Source: QHXW01 sp035297145
GTDB taxonomy: Bacteria > Acidobacteriota > Terriglobia > Bryobacterales > Bryobacteraceae
Direction: 5' to 3'
Length of the DNA stretch: 64,000 nucleotides
NCBI GenBank assembly: GCA_035297145.1
Contig: DATGZN010000006.1
Span: forward strand, 62,001-126,000
Positions 34,456-44,227 of the stretch are shown here, in pieces. Every line of letters begins with the position of its first letter. The stretch's first letter is position 1. The position numbers and the translations under genes were made by a program. The notes beneath the pieces are model-generated. The model made no database searches. It saw only the letters and a list, made by a program, of their open reading frames with translations, and was not told the DNA's origin.

Positions 34456-36948
34456 TTACTCATATCTCAATGCCACTACCGGGTCCACCCTTGTGGCTCG
34501 TAACGCCGGAATGTAACCGGCGGTGAGAGCCGCGGCCGCGAGCGTGACCGTCGCCAGCGTGAGCATGAGTGGATCATAAGCCGCGAGCCCGAACAGTTGC
34601 GATTGCACCAACCGGCCCAGCGCAATGGCGCAGGGCAGCCCGATCGCAATGCCGATCGCCGCCATCCATCCCACTTCGCGCATCACCATCCGCAGAACCT
34701 TCGTCCGGTCCGCACCCAGCGCCATCCGGATACCGATCTCCCTTGTTCGCCGGGCCACCACGTACGCCATCACGCCGTAAAGCCCGATCGCCGCGAGCGT
34801 GGTCGCGAGAAATCCAAATGCCGCCGAAAGCATCGCAATCAACCGCTCCGTGAACAGATGTTCGTCCAACTGCGTTTCCATGGTCTTCATCGCGAACATT
34901 GGCAGGTTGGCGCCCTCCCGCTTGACGATCTGCCGACGCGATATCGCCAACTGCTCCGGAGCTTTTGCCGTTCGCACATACACCGTCATCTTCGCGACGT
35001 CCTGTTGCATGTATGGCACGTAGACAAACCGTGGCACCGTTCTCTTGAGGCCCGCGCCTTTGTCGTCTTTCACCACGCCCACAATCTCGATATCGGCGAT
35101 CCCTCTCCGTCCCCCGAACCCAAAGTGCTTGCCAATCGCGTTTTGATGCGGGAAGAAATACTGAGCCGCCGTTTCGTTGATCATTCCCACCAACGGCGCG
35201 CCTTGCACATCCCGCTTGGTGAAGTCGCGCCCCGCCGCCAGCGGAACGCCGAGTGTGGCGAAGTATCTCGGGCCCACACACTTGACCCACGGGTTCATGT
35301 CCTCGTCCTCTTTGGGAGGGTAGTGCCCTTCCACCGTTACTGTGCGTTGGTCGACGTCTTCGCTAAGGGCCGCGTCGTCAGCCATCGACACGCTCCGAAC
35401 TCCCGGCAGCGCCTCAATGTCATCCTGCAAACGCGCATAAAGTGCCTGGATGCGGCTCTCATCGTACCCATTGAGCGAGGGATCCAATGAAAACGTCATG
35501 AGGTTCTCGGTGCGGAAACCAAGATCGACACTCCTCAGGTTGTAAAGGCTGCGGGCGAATAACCCCGCCCCCACCAGCAACAGCAGCGAAACTGCAATCT
35601 GCGCCACCACCAGCAATTTCCGCAAACGGACCTGCGCAACGCCGCCCGCTACGCTTCCGGTTTGGTCCCTCAACGTGACCGCCAGGTTGGGTCGCGCCGC
35701 CCGCAGCGCCGGCGCCAGTCCGAACAACAGGCCTGCCGCTATTGCTATCCCGAAGTTGAATGTCAACACCCGGAGGTCCGGCGTTGTCGTCAGACGGGTC
35801 ACTCCTCCAGATGGTAGAAACCGCAGCAATAATTCGATTCCCCAGGACGCGACCAGCAGACCCGCGCTGCCGCCCAAGGCCGCGAGCAGCAAGCTTTCCA
35901 CAAGCAACTGCTGCACAATCTGTGTGCGACCCGCGCCCAGCGCCAGCCGAACCGCGATTTCCTTCTGCCTTCCTGCGGCGCGTGCAATCAACAGGTTAGC
36001 GATGTTGGCGCAGGCAATCAGCAAAACCAGCCCCACCATCGCCATCAAAACCGTCAAAGGCTCCGAGGCCTGCTCCCGGAGATCCGACAATCCCCGCCCG
36101 GCCGCCAGTAAATCCAGATGCTTGTTCACGAACCGGTCGCGGAACTCCCGGTGTGCACCCGGAATTCCCTTGAACTCCTCGGCGTTGATTTGATGGAACA
36201 GCACATTGATGCCTGTCTCCGCTTGCTTCAGCGAAACACCCGGCTTGATCCGCGCGAACACATTCAGCCACCATGTTCGCCGGTTATCTAGAGGGTTACC
36301 CAGCGCCGCGGCCATTTCAGGTTCCATCATGATGGGCACCATGACATCGGTTGGGCGGCCAACGTCGACGCCCGAGAAACCGGCCGGTCCGATACCCACA
36401 ACGGTCAATGGATGGCCGTTGATGAGTAGCGTTCGGTTCAGAATTGAGCGGTCGCCGCCGAACTGGCGCATCCAGTAGCCATAGGTCAGGAAAGCCACGG
36501 GATGCGCGCCCGGAGTCTGGTCGTCGTCCGGGGTCAACGTTCGCCCAATGAAAGCGGAAACGCCCAGCACGTCGAAATAGTTGCCGGAGACAATTTCTCC
36601 ATCGGCACGCTCGGTCTGCCCGCGGTAGCCGACGCTCATCGGGAGTGGAAACCGCGCCAGTAAGCCGCTGAACACCCGGCCCTGGTCCCGGAAATCCTTG
36701 TACATCGGGTAGGAAAACGAGTGATCGATGAGGACCGATCCCGACGTGATAGTAGGCTGGTCCAGCATCACTAGTTGCTCGGGGTTCTTCACCGGCAGGT
36801 AGCGCAGCAGCAACTGGTCCATCAGCGTGAAGATGGCGGTGTTGGCGCCGATCCCCAGCGCCAGCGAGAGGATTGCTATCGCACTGAAAATGGGGCTCTT
36901 ACGTAGGGTGCGCAGTGCAAAGCGGAGATCCTGGAGGAGCGGTCGCAT
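34456..36948 (-). CDS. ABC transporter permease, ADOP/MacB-FtsX type (2)
   Basis: Second duplicated orphan permease, 830 residues, with the same layout as its neighbours (LRKSPIFSAIAILSLALGIGANTAIFTL at the start, ARRTREIGIRMALGADRTKVL before the last helices, IPALRATRVDPVVALRYE at the end). It resembles permease 1 closely through the first membrane half, indicating local gene duplication followed by divergence in the periplasmic domain, which would change the substrate or partner. Translated just ahead of permease 1. Confidence 0.92.
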   Translation of the reverse strand: MRPLLQDLRFALRTLRKSPIFSAIAILSLALGIGANTAIFTLMDQLLLRYLPVKNPEQLVMLDQPTITSGSVLIDHSFSYPMYKDFRDQGRVFSGLLARFPLPMSVGYRGQTERADGEIVSGNYFDVLGVSAFIGRTLTPDDDQTPGAHPVAFLTYGYWMRQFGGDRSILNRTLLINGHPLTVVGIGPAGFSGVDVGRPTDVMVPIMMEPEMAAALGNPLDNRRTWWLNVFARIKPGVSLKQAETGINVLFHQINAEEFKGIPGAHREFRDRFVNKHLDLLAAGRGLSDLREQASEPLTVLMAMVGLVLLIACANIANLLIARAAGRQKEIAVRLALGAGRTQIVQQLLVESLLLAALGGSAGLLVASWGIELLLRFLPSGGVTRLTTTPDLRVLTFNFGIAIAAGLLFGLAPALRAARPNLAVTLRDQTGSVAGGVAQVRLRKLLVVAQIAVSLLLLVGAGLFARSLYNLRSVDLGFRTENLMTFSLDPSLNGYDESRIQALYARLQDDIEALPGVRSVSMADDAALSEDVDQRTVTVEGHYPPKEDEDMNPWVKCVGPRYFATLGVPLAAGRDFTKRDVQGAPLVGMINETAAQYFFPHQNAIGKHFGFGGRRGIADIEIVGVVKDDKGAGLKRTVPRFVYVPYMQQDVAKMTVYVRTAKAPEQLAISRRQIVKREGANLPMFAMKTMETQLDEHLFTERLIAMLSAAFGFLATTLAAIGLYGVMAYVVARRTREIGIRMALGADRTKVLRMVMREVGWMAAIGIAIGLPCAIALGRLVQSQLFGLAAYDPLMLTLATVTLAAAALTAGYIPALRATRVDPVVALRYE

Positions 36949-37073
36949 AGTGGTAACCGGTCAGCAGGTGCAAGAGGCTGGCCAATGCACAGCCTGCTTT
37001 TTCAATAACTTAGATCGATTTCCAAGCCGCGCCTGCCCATTTCTGGGAAGTGGCTTCCCGCTTTCGAACGGCC

Positions 37074-37631
37074 CTACTTCTTCACCAGTTCCGCATCCAC
37101 CGTGATGGTCACCTTGTCGCCGACCATCACGCCGCCGGTTTCCAGCGTGGCGTTCCAGGCAAGGCCGAAGTCCTTGCGATCGACGGTTGTCGTCGCTTCC
37201 ACACCCCTCCGGATATTGCCCCACGGGTCTTTGGTTTCGGGCGTCGGACCATCCACCTCGAACGTCACCGGTTTGGTCACGCCCCGAATGGTCAAGTCTC
37301 CCGTCAGTTCGAGGCCGTCATCGGTGCGGGTGATCTTCGTGGATTTGAACGTTATCGTCGGGTGGTGCTCCACATCGAAGAAATCGGCGCTCTTCAGATG
37401 TCCGTCCCTCTGCGGGTCCCTGGTGTTGATGCTGGTGGCATCGGCGGTAATCTCGACGCTCGATTGTGTGATATCGGCGCTGTCGACTTTCACAACTCCG
37501 CTCAACTTGGTGAATTCGCCCTTCACGTTCGAGATCATCAAGTGGCGTACTTTGAATTGGGCGTGCGAATGCGCGGGATCAATCTCCCATGTGGTCACGG
37601 CTGCGGCTGCGGCAGTTGCTTCGTTGCTCAT
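37074..37631 (-). CDS. YceI family lipocalin-like protein
   Basis: A 185-residue beta-barrel lipocalin-like protein of the YceI family, which binds isoprenoid or other long hydrophobic molecules. Typical signs are TTWEIDPAHSHAQFKVRHLMISNV, then DLTIRGVTKPVTFEVD and a closing DKVTITVDAELVKK. The ATG at 37631 has a good AGGAGA ribosome site, so longer upstream starts are rejected. No signal peptide is seen, so unlike E. coli YceI it may be cytoplasmic. It lies between two orphan permeases on the same strand. Confidence 0.92.
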   Translation of the reverse strand: MSNEATAAAAAVTTWEIDPAHSHAQFKVRHLMISNVKGEFTKLSGVVKVDSADITQSSVEITADATSINTRDPQRDGHLKSADFFDVEHHPTITFKSTKITRTDDGLELTGDLTIRGVTKPVTFEVDGPTPETKDPWGNIRRGVEATTTVDRKDFGLAWNATLETGGVMVGDKVTITVDAELVKK

Positions 37632-37692
37632 ATGTGTTTCTCCTGACCTAGCTTTAGATGCAATACCTACCGGCACGATGCGGTAAGTCGTG

Positions 37693-40161
37693 CTATTCGT
37701 ATCTTAAGGCGATTACGGGGTCGATTTTGGTGGCCCTATGTGCAGGAACGAACGTTGCCAGCAGAGCCACGGAGGTGAGCACCAGGGCGACGATCACATA
37801 GGTGATCGGGTCGGTCGATTTCACACCGAACAGCAACTTTTCGAGCAGGCGGGTCAGCCCGAATGCGGCGGCAAGGCCGCAGGCCAGTCCGATCGCGGCC
37901 AAACGCATGCCTTGGCCCACGATCAGGCGCAGCATCTCACTCCTTCCTGCTCCTAGAGACAGACGGATACCGATTTCGTGAGTTCGCTGTTCGACCACGT
38001 ACGACATCACGCCGTAGATGCCAAGCGCGGCAAGCAGCAGCGCGATCGACGCGAAAACCACCAGCAGAATCATCTGGAAGTTCTGGCGCGCAATGGCTCC
38101 GGAGATGACCTGCTCCATGGTGCGCACCTTGGCTACAGGCAGATTGCTATCGGTGTTGAGGAATTCCTGCCGCACGGCGTTTGCCAGGGTAAGCGGCTGC
38201 GGTCCGGTTCGAATCAGCCAGGTCACGGGGAGCACGTTGTTCAGCAGGCCCGTTACGCCGTCGGGAATCTGTCCGAAGGGCACGTACATCACCGGTGGCG
38301 GATTGTTATCCAATCCGTTCTCGCGGACGTCGCCGACCACGCCGACAATCTGGCGTGTGGGATCGTCAAACTCGGGGCCCAGTCCCTTGCCGATCGTGAC
38401 GCGCTGTCCGATCGGATCCTCCTTGGGCCAGTATTTTTTCGCCATCGCGTTATTGATGATCAGGGCGCGCGGCGCATTTCCGGTGTCTTGCAGGGTGAAC
38501 ACACGCCCGCGTAACAGAGGCACCTTCAGAACGTTGAAATAGTGAGGAGCGGCGTAGCGATACTGCTCGTCGCCGTGATAGGGGCTGTCCTTGGGCGGCT
38601 GGCGCCCTTCAATGGTGAAGGGCAAGTCAGCTCCACCTTCGACGGGCGCCCCCATGCTGGAGGTGGCGGCTTCGACTCCCGGCAGACTCTCGAGATGCTC
38701 GAGAACGCGCCGTGTGAGCATCTCGACGGGGGCGGTGGTGGCGTATTGGCCGCCGTTTAGCGAGGTCTGTAGAGTGAGGATGTGGTGCGGATCGAAGCCG
38801 GGGTTTACGGTTCGGAGTGAAATGAACGTGCGAATCAGCAGCGCCGCGCCCACCAGCAGCACCAGCGAAAGTGCCATCTCGCTGACCACCAGGGCGCCGC
38901 GAGCATAGTGATGGCGTCCGGTAGCAGAGCGTGAGCCGGATTCCTTCAGCGTGGAGCTCACATCGGTCCGGGAGATCTGGAGTGCGGGTACCATGCCGAA
39001 CAAGATGCCAGTAAGAACGGAAATAGCCAGCGTGAATCCGAGCATGCGGTAATCGAGCGTCGCGAGAATACCGCCGGCGATCAACTCGTCGATACGGGGA
39101 AGATCTTCCGGGCTGATGGCGAGTAGCGCGCGTGCGCCCCAAATGCCGATGACAAGCCCGGCAACCCCGCCGGCCAGCGCCATCAGGATGCTCTCGGTGA
39201 GCAACTGCCGGATGAGCCTCCAACGGCCTGCGCCCAGCGCGGTGCGGACGGCAATCTCCCTGGCGCGTGCCGTGGAGCGTGCCAGCAGCAGGTTGGCCAC
39301 GTTGGCGCAGGCGATCAGCAGCACCAGGCCCACCGCGCCCATCAGGATTAACAGCGCGGGCCGCGTATCGCCGACCAGCACCTCTTGCTCGAGAGTGGCT
39401 GTTACGCTCTCGTTCTGATCCATCCACCGCGGATACTGGCGGCGGAATTGTTCGCCCGCGACCTTGAGCTGCGCGCGCGCCACTTGGAGTGAGACCCCGG
39501 GTTTGAGGCGGGCCGAAACGCGCAGATAGTGCCCCTGGTTCTGGCTGTTGGGATCAGGCTGCAGCGGAATGAAGATGTCCGCGGGCGGATCGGAATGGAA
39601 GCTCTCGGGCAAAATACCGATTACAGTGTACGGCTCGTTGTTGAGAACGATGGGCCGGCCCAGGATGCCCGCGTCGCCGCCCCACCGGCGCTTCCATAGG
39701 CCATTACCGATGACCGCGAGCTTCGGACCAGCCGGCCGATCCTCGTCGGCCGTGAAAACGCGGCCGCGGATGGGTGCGGTACCGAAGACCGTGAAGAACT
39801 CCGCCGATACGTGGATGCCTTTAACCTGCTCCGCTTTGTCCACGCCCCCGAGATTGAGTCCCGGCCCGGCGAAATCGTAGGCCGCCATTCCCTCGAAAAC
39901 CGGCATTGCCCGCCGCCAGGCAAAGTACTTGGGGATGGAGGCGGGACCGAGCCCGCCTTCCTTAAAGCTGCGGCTCACGCGGACGAGGCGGTCGGAATCC
40001 TTGAACGACAAGGGCCGAAGAAGCAAGCCGTTGACCACCGAAAAGATGGCGGTGTTGGCTCCGATGCCGAGAGCCAGCGCGGAAACCGCAATGGCCGTGA
40101 AGCCTGGATTCTTGGCCATGACGCGCAGGGCGTGACGGAGGTCTTGTGTGAAGGCGGACAT
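37693..40161 (-). CDS. ABC transporter permease, ADOP/MacB-FtsX type (3)
   Basis: Third duplicated orphan permease, 822 residues (MAKNPGFTAIAVSALALGIGANTAIFSV at the start, EQRTHEIGIRLSLGAGRSEMLRL, PAHRATKIDPVIALRYE at the end). A GGAG ribosome site precedes its ATG. It is separated from the other two by the YceI gene, and its periplasmic parts are less like theirs, so it belongs to a different subgroup. No ATPase partner is in the window. Confidence 0.92.
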   Translation of the reverse strand: MSAFTQDLRHALRVMAKNPGFTAIAVSALALGIGANTAIFSVVNGLLLRPLSFKDSDRLVRVSRSFKEGGLGPASIPKYFAWRRAMPVFEGMAAYDFAGPGLNLGGVDKAEQVKGIHVSAEFFTVFGTAPIRGRVFTADEDRPAGPKLAVIGNGLWKRRWGGDAGILGRPIVLNNEPYTVIGILPESFHSDPPADIFIPLQPDPNSQNQGHYLRVSARLKPGVSLQVARAQLKVAGEQFRRQYPRWMDQNESVTATLEQEVLVGDTRPALLILMGAVGLVLLIACANVANLLLARSTARAREIAVRTALGAGRWRLIRQLLTESILMALAGGVAGLVIGIWGARALLAISPEDLPRIDELIAGGILATLDYRMLGFTLAISVLTGILFGMVPALQISRTDVSSTLKESGSRSATGRHHYARGALVVSEMALSLVLLVGAALLIRTFISLRTVNPGFDPHHILTLQTSLNGGQYATTAPVEMLTRRVLEHLESLPGVEAATSSMGAPVEGGADLPFTIEGRQPPKDSPYHGDEQYRYAAPHYFNVLKVPLLRGRVFTLQDTGNAPRALIINNAMAKKYWPKEDPIGQRVTIGKGLGPEFDDPTRQIVGVVGDVRENGLDNNPPPVMYVPFGQIPDGVTGLLNNVLPVTWLIRTGPQPLTLANAVRQEFLNTDSNLPVAKVRTMEQVISGAIARQNFQMILLVVFASIALLLAALGIYGVMSYVVEQRTHEIGIRLSLGAGRSEMLRLIVGQGMRLAAIGLACGLAAAFGLTRLLEKLLFGVKSTDPITYVIVALVLTSVALLATFVPAHRATKIDPVIALRYE

Positions 40162-40264
40162 GTGGAGTTCTCCGTAACAGATACGCGAGCCACGGGATGT
40201 GTGTTCCTGAAAACCTGAGGATAGTTGGGCCGAGCGTGCTCGGCCCCTACGATGCTAGTTAACA

Positions 40265-40337
40265 CCGCTCCCTTTGGTCGCGGCTCAGAATCAGTTTGCG
40301 ATGAGACTCAAAACTGAGCCGTGACCAAAGGGAGCGG
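40265..40337. repeat. Dispersed inverted repeat, copy 1
   Basis: Two 24-base arms (40265-40288 and 40314-40337) are complementary with one mismatch, around a 25-base loop. The left arm begins CCGCTCCCTTTGGTC. A second copy with the same arms is at 63502-63565. It lies between the start of permease 3 and the end of the peroxiredoxin gene. It has no T-tract, so it looks like a repeat family element more than a simple terminator. Confidence 0.8.
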
Positions 40338-40353
40338 AAGCAAAAGCGCATTC

Positions 40354-40986
40354 TTACGATTTCTTAGACAGCCAGGCGATTACTTCTTCGGCGTGCTTGT
40401 CGGGCGGGAAGACGGGATAGAAGACCTTCTCGATTTTGCCATCCGCGAGGACCAACGTCAGGCGCTTGAGCAAGCGGACACCGTCGAACTCAAACGTTGG
40501 CAAGCGTAACGCATTGGTGACGGCGAAATCGGCGTCGCTCAGGATCTCAAACGGCAGGTGCAGACGTTCGACCGCTTCCTTCTGGTACTCCGTAGTCTGC
40601 GTACTCATGCCAAAGACCCGTACGTGCAGCGATTGTAACGCGTGATAGTGATCGCGGAATCCGCAACTCTCGGGCGTGCAGCCGCGAGCGCCGGGAACCT
40701 CATCCCAACCTTTGGGTACCGGTTTCCCCGGAGCGCCCGTGCGCGGATAGCAGTAGATGACAGTGCGCTCGCGCGCGAGATCCGCCAGGTTGATGCGGCG
40801 CTTGGCAGTAGAGACCAGCGTGATGCCAGGCACGCGCATTCCCGTGAGGTGGGCCGCCGCGCCGTCATCTTTGGGGACGGGCAAATCCGGCGGCAGAGTC
40901 ATGAAGGCATCTTTTGGCACGGGCTGATCCTTCTGCGCTGCCAGACCGGTAGCACCAATCATCGCAAGTAGAGAGCGGCGCGTCAC
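40354..40986 (-). CDS. Peroxiredoxin (AhpC/TSA, Bcp-like), exported
   Basis: Thiol peroxidase of 210 residues that reduces H2O2 or organic peroxides. The N-terminus (MTRRSLLAMIGATGLAAQ) is a twin-arginine-like signal. The active region YCYPRTGAPG and later GCTPESCGFRDHYHAL carry the peroxidatic and likely resolving cysteines, with an insertion (GKPVPKGWDEVPGAR) between. The rest follows the fold (LADGKIEKVFYPVFPPDKHAEEVI). The start is GTG at 40986. A TACGAT hexamer lies 15 bases upstream. Confidence 0.85.
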   Translation of the reverse strand: MTRRSLLAMIGATGLAAQKDQPVPKDAFMTLPPDLPVPKDDGAAAHLTGMRVPGITLVSTAKRRINLADLARERTVIYCYPRTGAPGKPVPKGWDEVPGARGCTPESCGFRDHYHALQSLHVRVFGMSTQTTEYQKEAVERLHLPFEILSDADFAVTNALRLPTFEFDGVRLLKRLTLVLADGKIEKVFYPVFPPDKHAEEVIAWLSKKS

Positions 40987-41007
40987 GAGAAGCTCAGAGC
41001 AATCGTA

Positions 41008-41565
41008 TCATCTCCGAGGGTTCGACTTCGGCTGCTGTGGTTGCCGGCTTTGCATGCTTTGTTGCTGGCTGGTGTGTTTCTGCTGCAATTGCTGTGTTTG
41101 CTGCTGGAGTTGTTGCCGCTCTTGCTGTTGCTTGGCAAAAAGCTTTTCCTGCTGTTGCTGGTATTTCTGGTCCTGCTTCGAGTTTCCCGTGTTGGATGGG
41201 CCTGGGCGGTTCATAGCCGGCAGATCGTTCGGATGAACGGGAGAAGCGGACCGCTCAGGCGCGCCATTGCGGGCCGGAGCCGCGGCCGTGCGAGCTGTGG
41301 GCGGTCTATAGGAATTCGCTGCCGCCTTGGCTTTTACCACCCCATGTGTAAATTCTGCAGGTCTCGCGGTAGTGGCAATCGGTGGTTTACCGTGATTTAC
41401 GGATTCGTATAGCTGCCGGTTGGTGCTGGCAGTCTGAAGATGCTGCACCTGCGCGGAGCTTGGCGGGACGTGCCGCTCGCGCTCTGCGGCTTCCTCCTCA
41501 GGGCGCGGGCGGGCAGGAATTCCACCCTCACCTCCGTTGTAGCGTTTTCTTCTCCTGGACAACAT
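41008..41565 (-). CDS. Gln-rich low-complexity protein, possible C-terminal remnant of a DUF6600/FecR-type protein
   Basis: A 185-residue hydrophilic protein whose last 60 residues are almost all Gln, Lys, Arg and Ser (QQQQEKLFAKQQQERQQLQQ and similar), probably forming coiled coil. The segment SVNHGKPPIATTARPAEF resembles the tail of acidobacterial DUF6600/FecR-related exported proteins, but the N-terminal domain and signal peptide of those proteins are absent. It may therefore be the surviving 3' end of a decayed gene, or a short gene in its own right. It lies 22 bases upstream of the GH116 gene's stop. Confidence 0.45.
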   Translation of the reverse strand: MLSRRRKRYNGGEGGIPARPRPEEEAAERERHVPPSSAQVQHLQTASTNRQLYESVNHGKPPIATTARPAEFTHGVVKAKAAANSYRPPTARTAAAPARNGAPERSASPVHPNDLPAMNRPGPSNTGNSKQDQKYQQQQEKLFAKQQQERQQLQQQTQQLQQKHTSQQQSMQSRQPQQPKSNPRR

Positions 41566-41587
41566 AGCAAGCAGCGGACCAAGGGTG

Positions 41588-44227
41588 TCAAACCCCGAGC
41601 GATAGCGTAAGTTTCTGACCCGGCCGCAGGACAACGGGGGTAATGAATCGTACAATCGCTTCCCCGGCGGCGACTTCTGCTTTAGCGGGTGAATTGGATG
41701 TCACTTTGGCTGCCGCTTCGGAGAACGGCAGGCGAAGAACGGCAAGTTCGAGTCTCCCGCCCTCGACGGAGATCTCGGCATCCAGCTTGTCCTTGGCGGC
41801 CTGCTGTGCGTAACTGCCCCACGCCGTTCCGGAGGAAAACAGGCATTGGAACTGCGCTTCTGAAACGCGCGGGCGGAAGCGAATTTCCTTCTCGGGCGCC
41901 GAGCACCCGAAACCTGAGATGGCGGTGAGCAGGCTCCAACTCGACATGGCACGTGCGTAGTGGTGGCCGCACTCGACGTCATTCCAGGGGTTGCGGCGGC
42001 GGCCATCATAACGCGCGCGGGCGGCTTCCACAATCGCCAGGCCTTCCTTCACCATGCCTTCGTAGATCAGGTGCGCCGCCACCTGGTACTCGATGCCGGT
42101 CCACACCTCGTCCGAATAGACGAAGGGCAACGCGGGCCGCTTGCCTTTGGGCCAACTGCACAGGAGCAGGCCTTTTTCATCGTCCAGCGCATAGATGCGT
42201 TGGGCGTTGGCGAAATTCGAAAAGTCGGTGTTGAAGTTGTAACGGTAGATGGCGGCGATCGTGCTGCGCAAATGGTCCTGCGGCAGCAGCTTGCCTAAGC
42301 CCACCACTTCCGCGAACCACTGGCCGAGCAACTGGTCGGAGAGGCAACCTTCGCCGTACTGGTAGCGCGCGGCGTTGGATTGCGATTCATCCACGCGCTG
42401 AACGTAGTATTCTCCGTTCCACAGCTCCTTATCAAGAAGTGTGCGGCCCTGCTCGTACAGCTTGCGGTAGGTCTCAGCGGCGGCGTGGTCACCGAGATGC
42501 TCCCCCATGCGGGCGCCGGCCGCAAGCGCGCCCAAGTAGAGCGTGCCCATCATGCTGTTTGGGCCGTAGAATTCGATGTCGTAGGTGTTGTGCTGCTGGC
42601 CTTCCATGACGCCATCGCGGTTGGCATCCCATTTCACCCAGGCGTACTCGATAGCTTGCTTCACCTGGGGCCACAGCTTGCGCAGCCAATCATCGGAGGC
42701 GCCGCGGAGCCACTCGCGATAGACCTTCATCACGCACCCCATCTGGCCATCGGCCGCGGGAGTCATCGCACCGTTGCTCTGAGCGTGTAAGGGCACGGGC
42801 GTGCGGAAGCTCATGCTGCCATCAGGCCGCAAGTTAACCAGAAAATCTGTCTCGCGCATGCTGCGCTCGAGCTCGGGATAAAGGTGCGCGAGCGCCTGCT
42901 CATAGTTGTAGACATGCGTGCAGTTCATGGGGCAGCAGCCGGTGTGATCATCGCAGCCTTCGAAGGCAAGGGTCAGTTGGTTCTCCATCACCATGACCGT
43001 GTTGGTGCGGAGGATGGACGCCTGGCTGGAGACCGCATCGATAAGAGCCGCCGGCAGCGTGGAGGCGTAGAGCGTGTCCCTGTACTTCTTGGAGCGCGCA
43101 TGCAAGGAGGTCAGCTCGCCCAGAGTGTGCACGGCCGGCGCCCAGGCCGAAGGCCAGCGCGCGCCATAGTCATTGCGAAGAGGCGCAGGATCCGTTGACT
43201 CACGTCCTTCGCCGAAGTCTTCTCCCCGGCTGTGCCAGTAGATCTCGGTGTTGGGGAAATGCCACGAGAGGATAAAGGTCACTGGTTTGGATGCGCCGGG
43301 TTTGAGCGCGATATGGGATGCGAGCGAAGCGTAGTCGGAGGTCTTGTCTTCCGATGGGCCGCCGGCGTTATTGGGAAAACGGCCGCGGGCCAGGAACTCA
43401 TCCCACCATTTCTGAAACTCATCGAACCATTCGCCGTGCTCCCAAGAGAGCCGGTAAGATATGTCGCCGGATTCCGTGACGACCGCCATCGATCCGTAGC
43501 GCGGCGAACTGGCCGCATATTTCGCCGAGGAGAGAAACAGGCCCGCCACGTCTCCCTCGGTGCGGAACTCGTTGTGGTTGGCGCCGAAGAACGAGGCGTG
43601 GCGGTCGCCGAGTTGCGCGACGCCGTCGTAGCCGATCGGGTTGAGGATTGAGAATGCCAGTGCTGCGTTGACCTCCGATGCCGAGCGATTCGTGACGCGG
43701 TAGGTCAGGATAGCAACCGGCAAGCTCGAATCCGCAGTTGCGAGCGGAATCATGGGATTGAAGGCGTCGAGTGATACCTCGACCGGCAGCTTGGCGTCGA
43801 TGAATTGGAGATTGGCAAACGGATACGATCCCGTGAACACGGCTTCGCGAAAGCGCGGCAATCCGAGGCCGGTCTCACGCGGTACGCCGCTCGAACCGGT
43901 GTAAGGCGGGTGCGGCTGGCGCTCGAGCACGCGGACGACCGGCTTCGACAGTCCCCCGCCAGTCAGGTGCATCGCCACGAAAGTGAACGGCAGAATGCCG
44001 CCTTTATTCGGACGGTTGAAGATTTCCCAATCGCGAAAGTTTCCACAGCCGCCGAGCGACACGGTGCCAGTGCCGATACCGCCCAAAGGAAACGCAATCT
44101 CACGCAGGGAATCCTTGGTGAAGCGCCGGCCGGGCGCGGGTGACGATGGCGCTTTGGAAACATTCTGGCCGCGCGCGAGCCCGGCGGCTGCGGAGCCGGC
44201 GAGCAGGCTGCGTCGCGTGATTTTCAT
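41588..44227 (-). CDS. GH116 family glycoside hydrolase (GBA2-like)
   Basis: Tat-exported (ITRRSLLAGSAAAGLARG) 879-residue enzyme of the GBA2/non-lysosomal glucosylceramidase family, which removes beta-linked glucose or xylose. An N-terminal beta-sandwich (IAFPLGGIGTGTVSLGG, RDWEIFNRPNKG) precedes an (alpha/alpha)6 domain. The nucleophile is predicted to be E552 (NTYDIEFYGPN) and the acid/base D706 (YSDEVWTGIEYQ), with spacing close to that of the characterised Thermoanaerobacterium enzyme. Its ATG overlaps the CobW-like gene's stop (ATGA), an unusual pairing. The natural substrate is likely an aryl or lipid glucoside. Confidence 0.93.
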   Translation of the reverse strand: MKITRRSLLAGSAAAGLARGQNVSKAPSSPAPGRRFTKDSLREIAFPLGGIGTGTVSLGGCGNFRDWEIFNRPNKGGILPFTFVAMHLTGGGLSKPVVRVLERQPHPPYTGSSGVPRETGLGLPRFREAVFTGSYPFANLQFIDAKLPVEVSLDAFNPMIPLATADSSLPVAILTYRVTNRSASEVNAALAFSILNPIGYDGVAQLGDRHASFFGANHNEFRTEGDVAGLFLSSAKYAASSPRYGSMAVVTESGDISYRLSWEHGEWFDEFQKWWDEFLARGRFPNNAGGPSEDKTSDYASLASHIALKPGASKPVTFILSWHFPNTEIYWHSRGEDFGEGRESTDPAPLRNDYGARWPSAWAPAVHTLGELTSLHARSKKYRDTLYASTLPAALIDAVSSQASILRTNTVMVMENQLTLAFEGCDDHTGCCPMNCTHVYNYEQALAHLYPELERSMRETDFLVNLRPDGSMSFRTPVPLHAQSNGAMTPAADGQMGCVMKVYREWLRGASDDWLRKLWPQVKQAIEYAWVKWDANRDGVMEGQQHNTYDIEFYGPNSMMGTLYLGALAAGARMGEHLGDHAAAETYRKLYEQGRTLLDKELWNGEYYVQRVDESQSNAARYQYGEGCLSDQLLGQWFAEVVGLGKLLPQDHLRSTIAAIYRYNFNTDFSNFANAQRIYALDDEKGLLLCSWPKGKRPALPFVYSDEVWTGIEYQVAAHLIYEGMVKEGLAIVEAARARYDGRRRNPWNDVECGHHYARAMSSWSLLTAISGFGCSAPEKEIRFRPRVSEAQFQCLFSSGTAWGSYAQQAAKDKLDAEISVEGGRLELAVLRLPFSEAAAKVTSNSPAKAEVAAGEAIVRFITPVVLRPGQKLTLSLGV

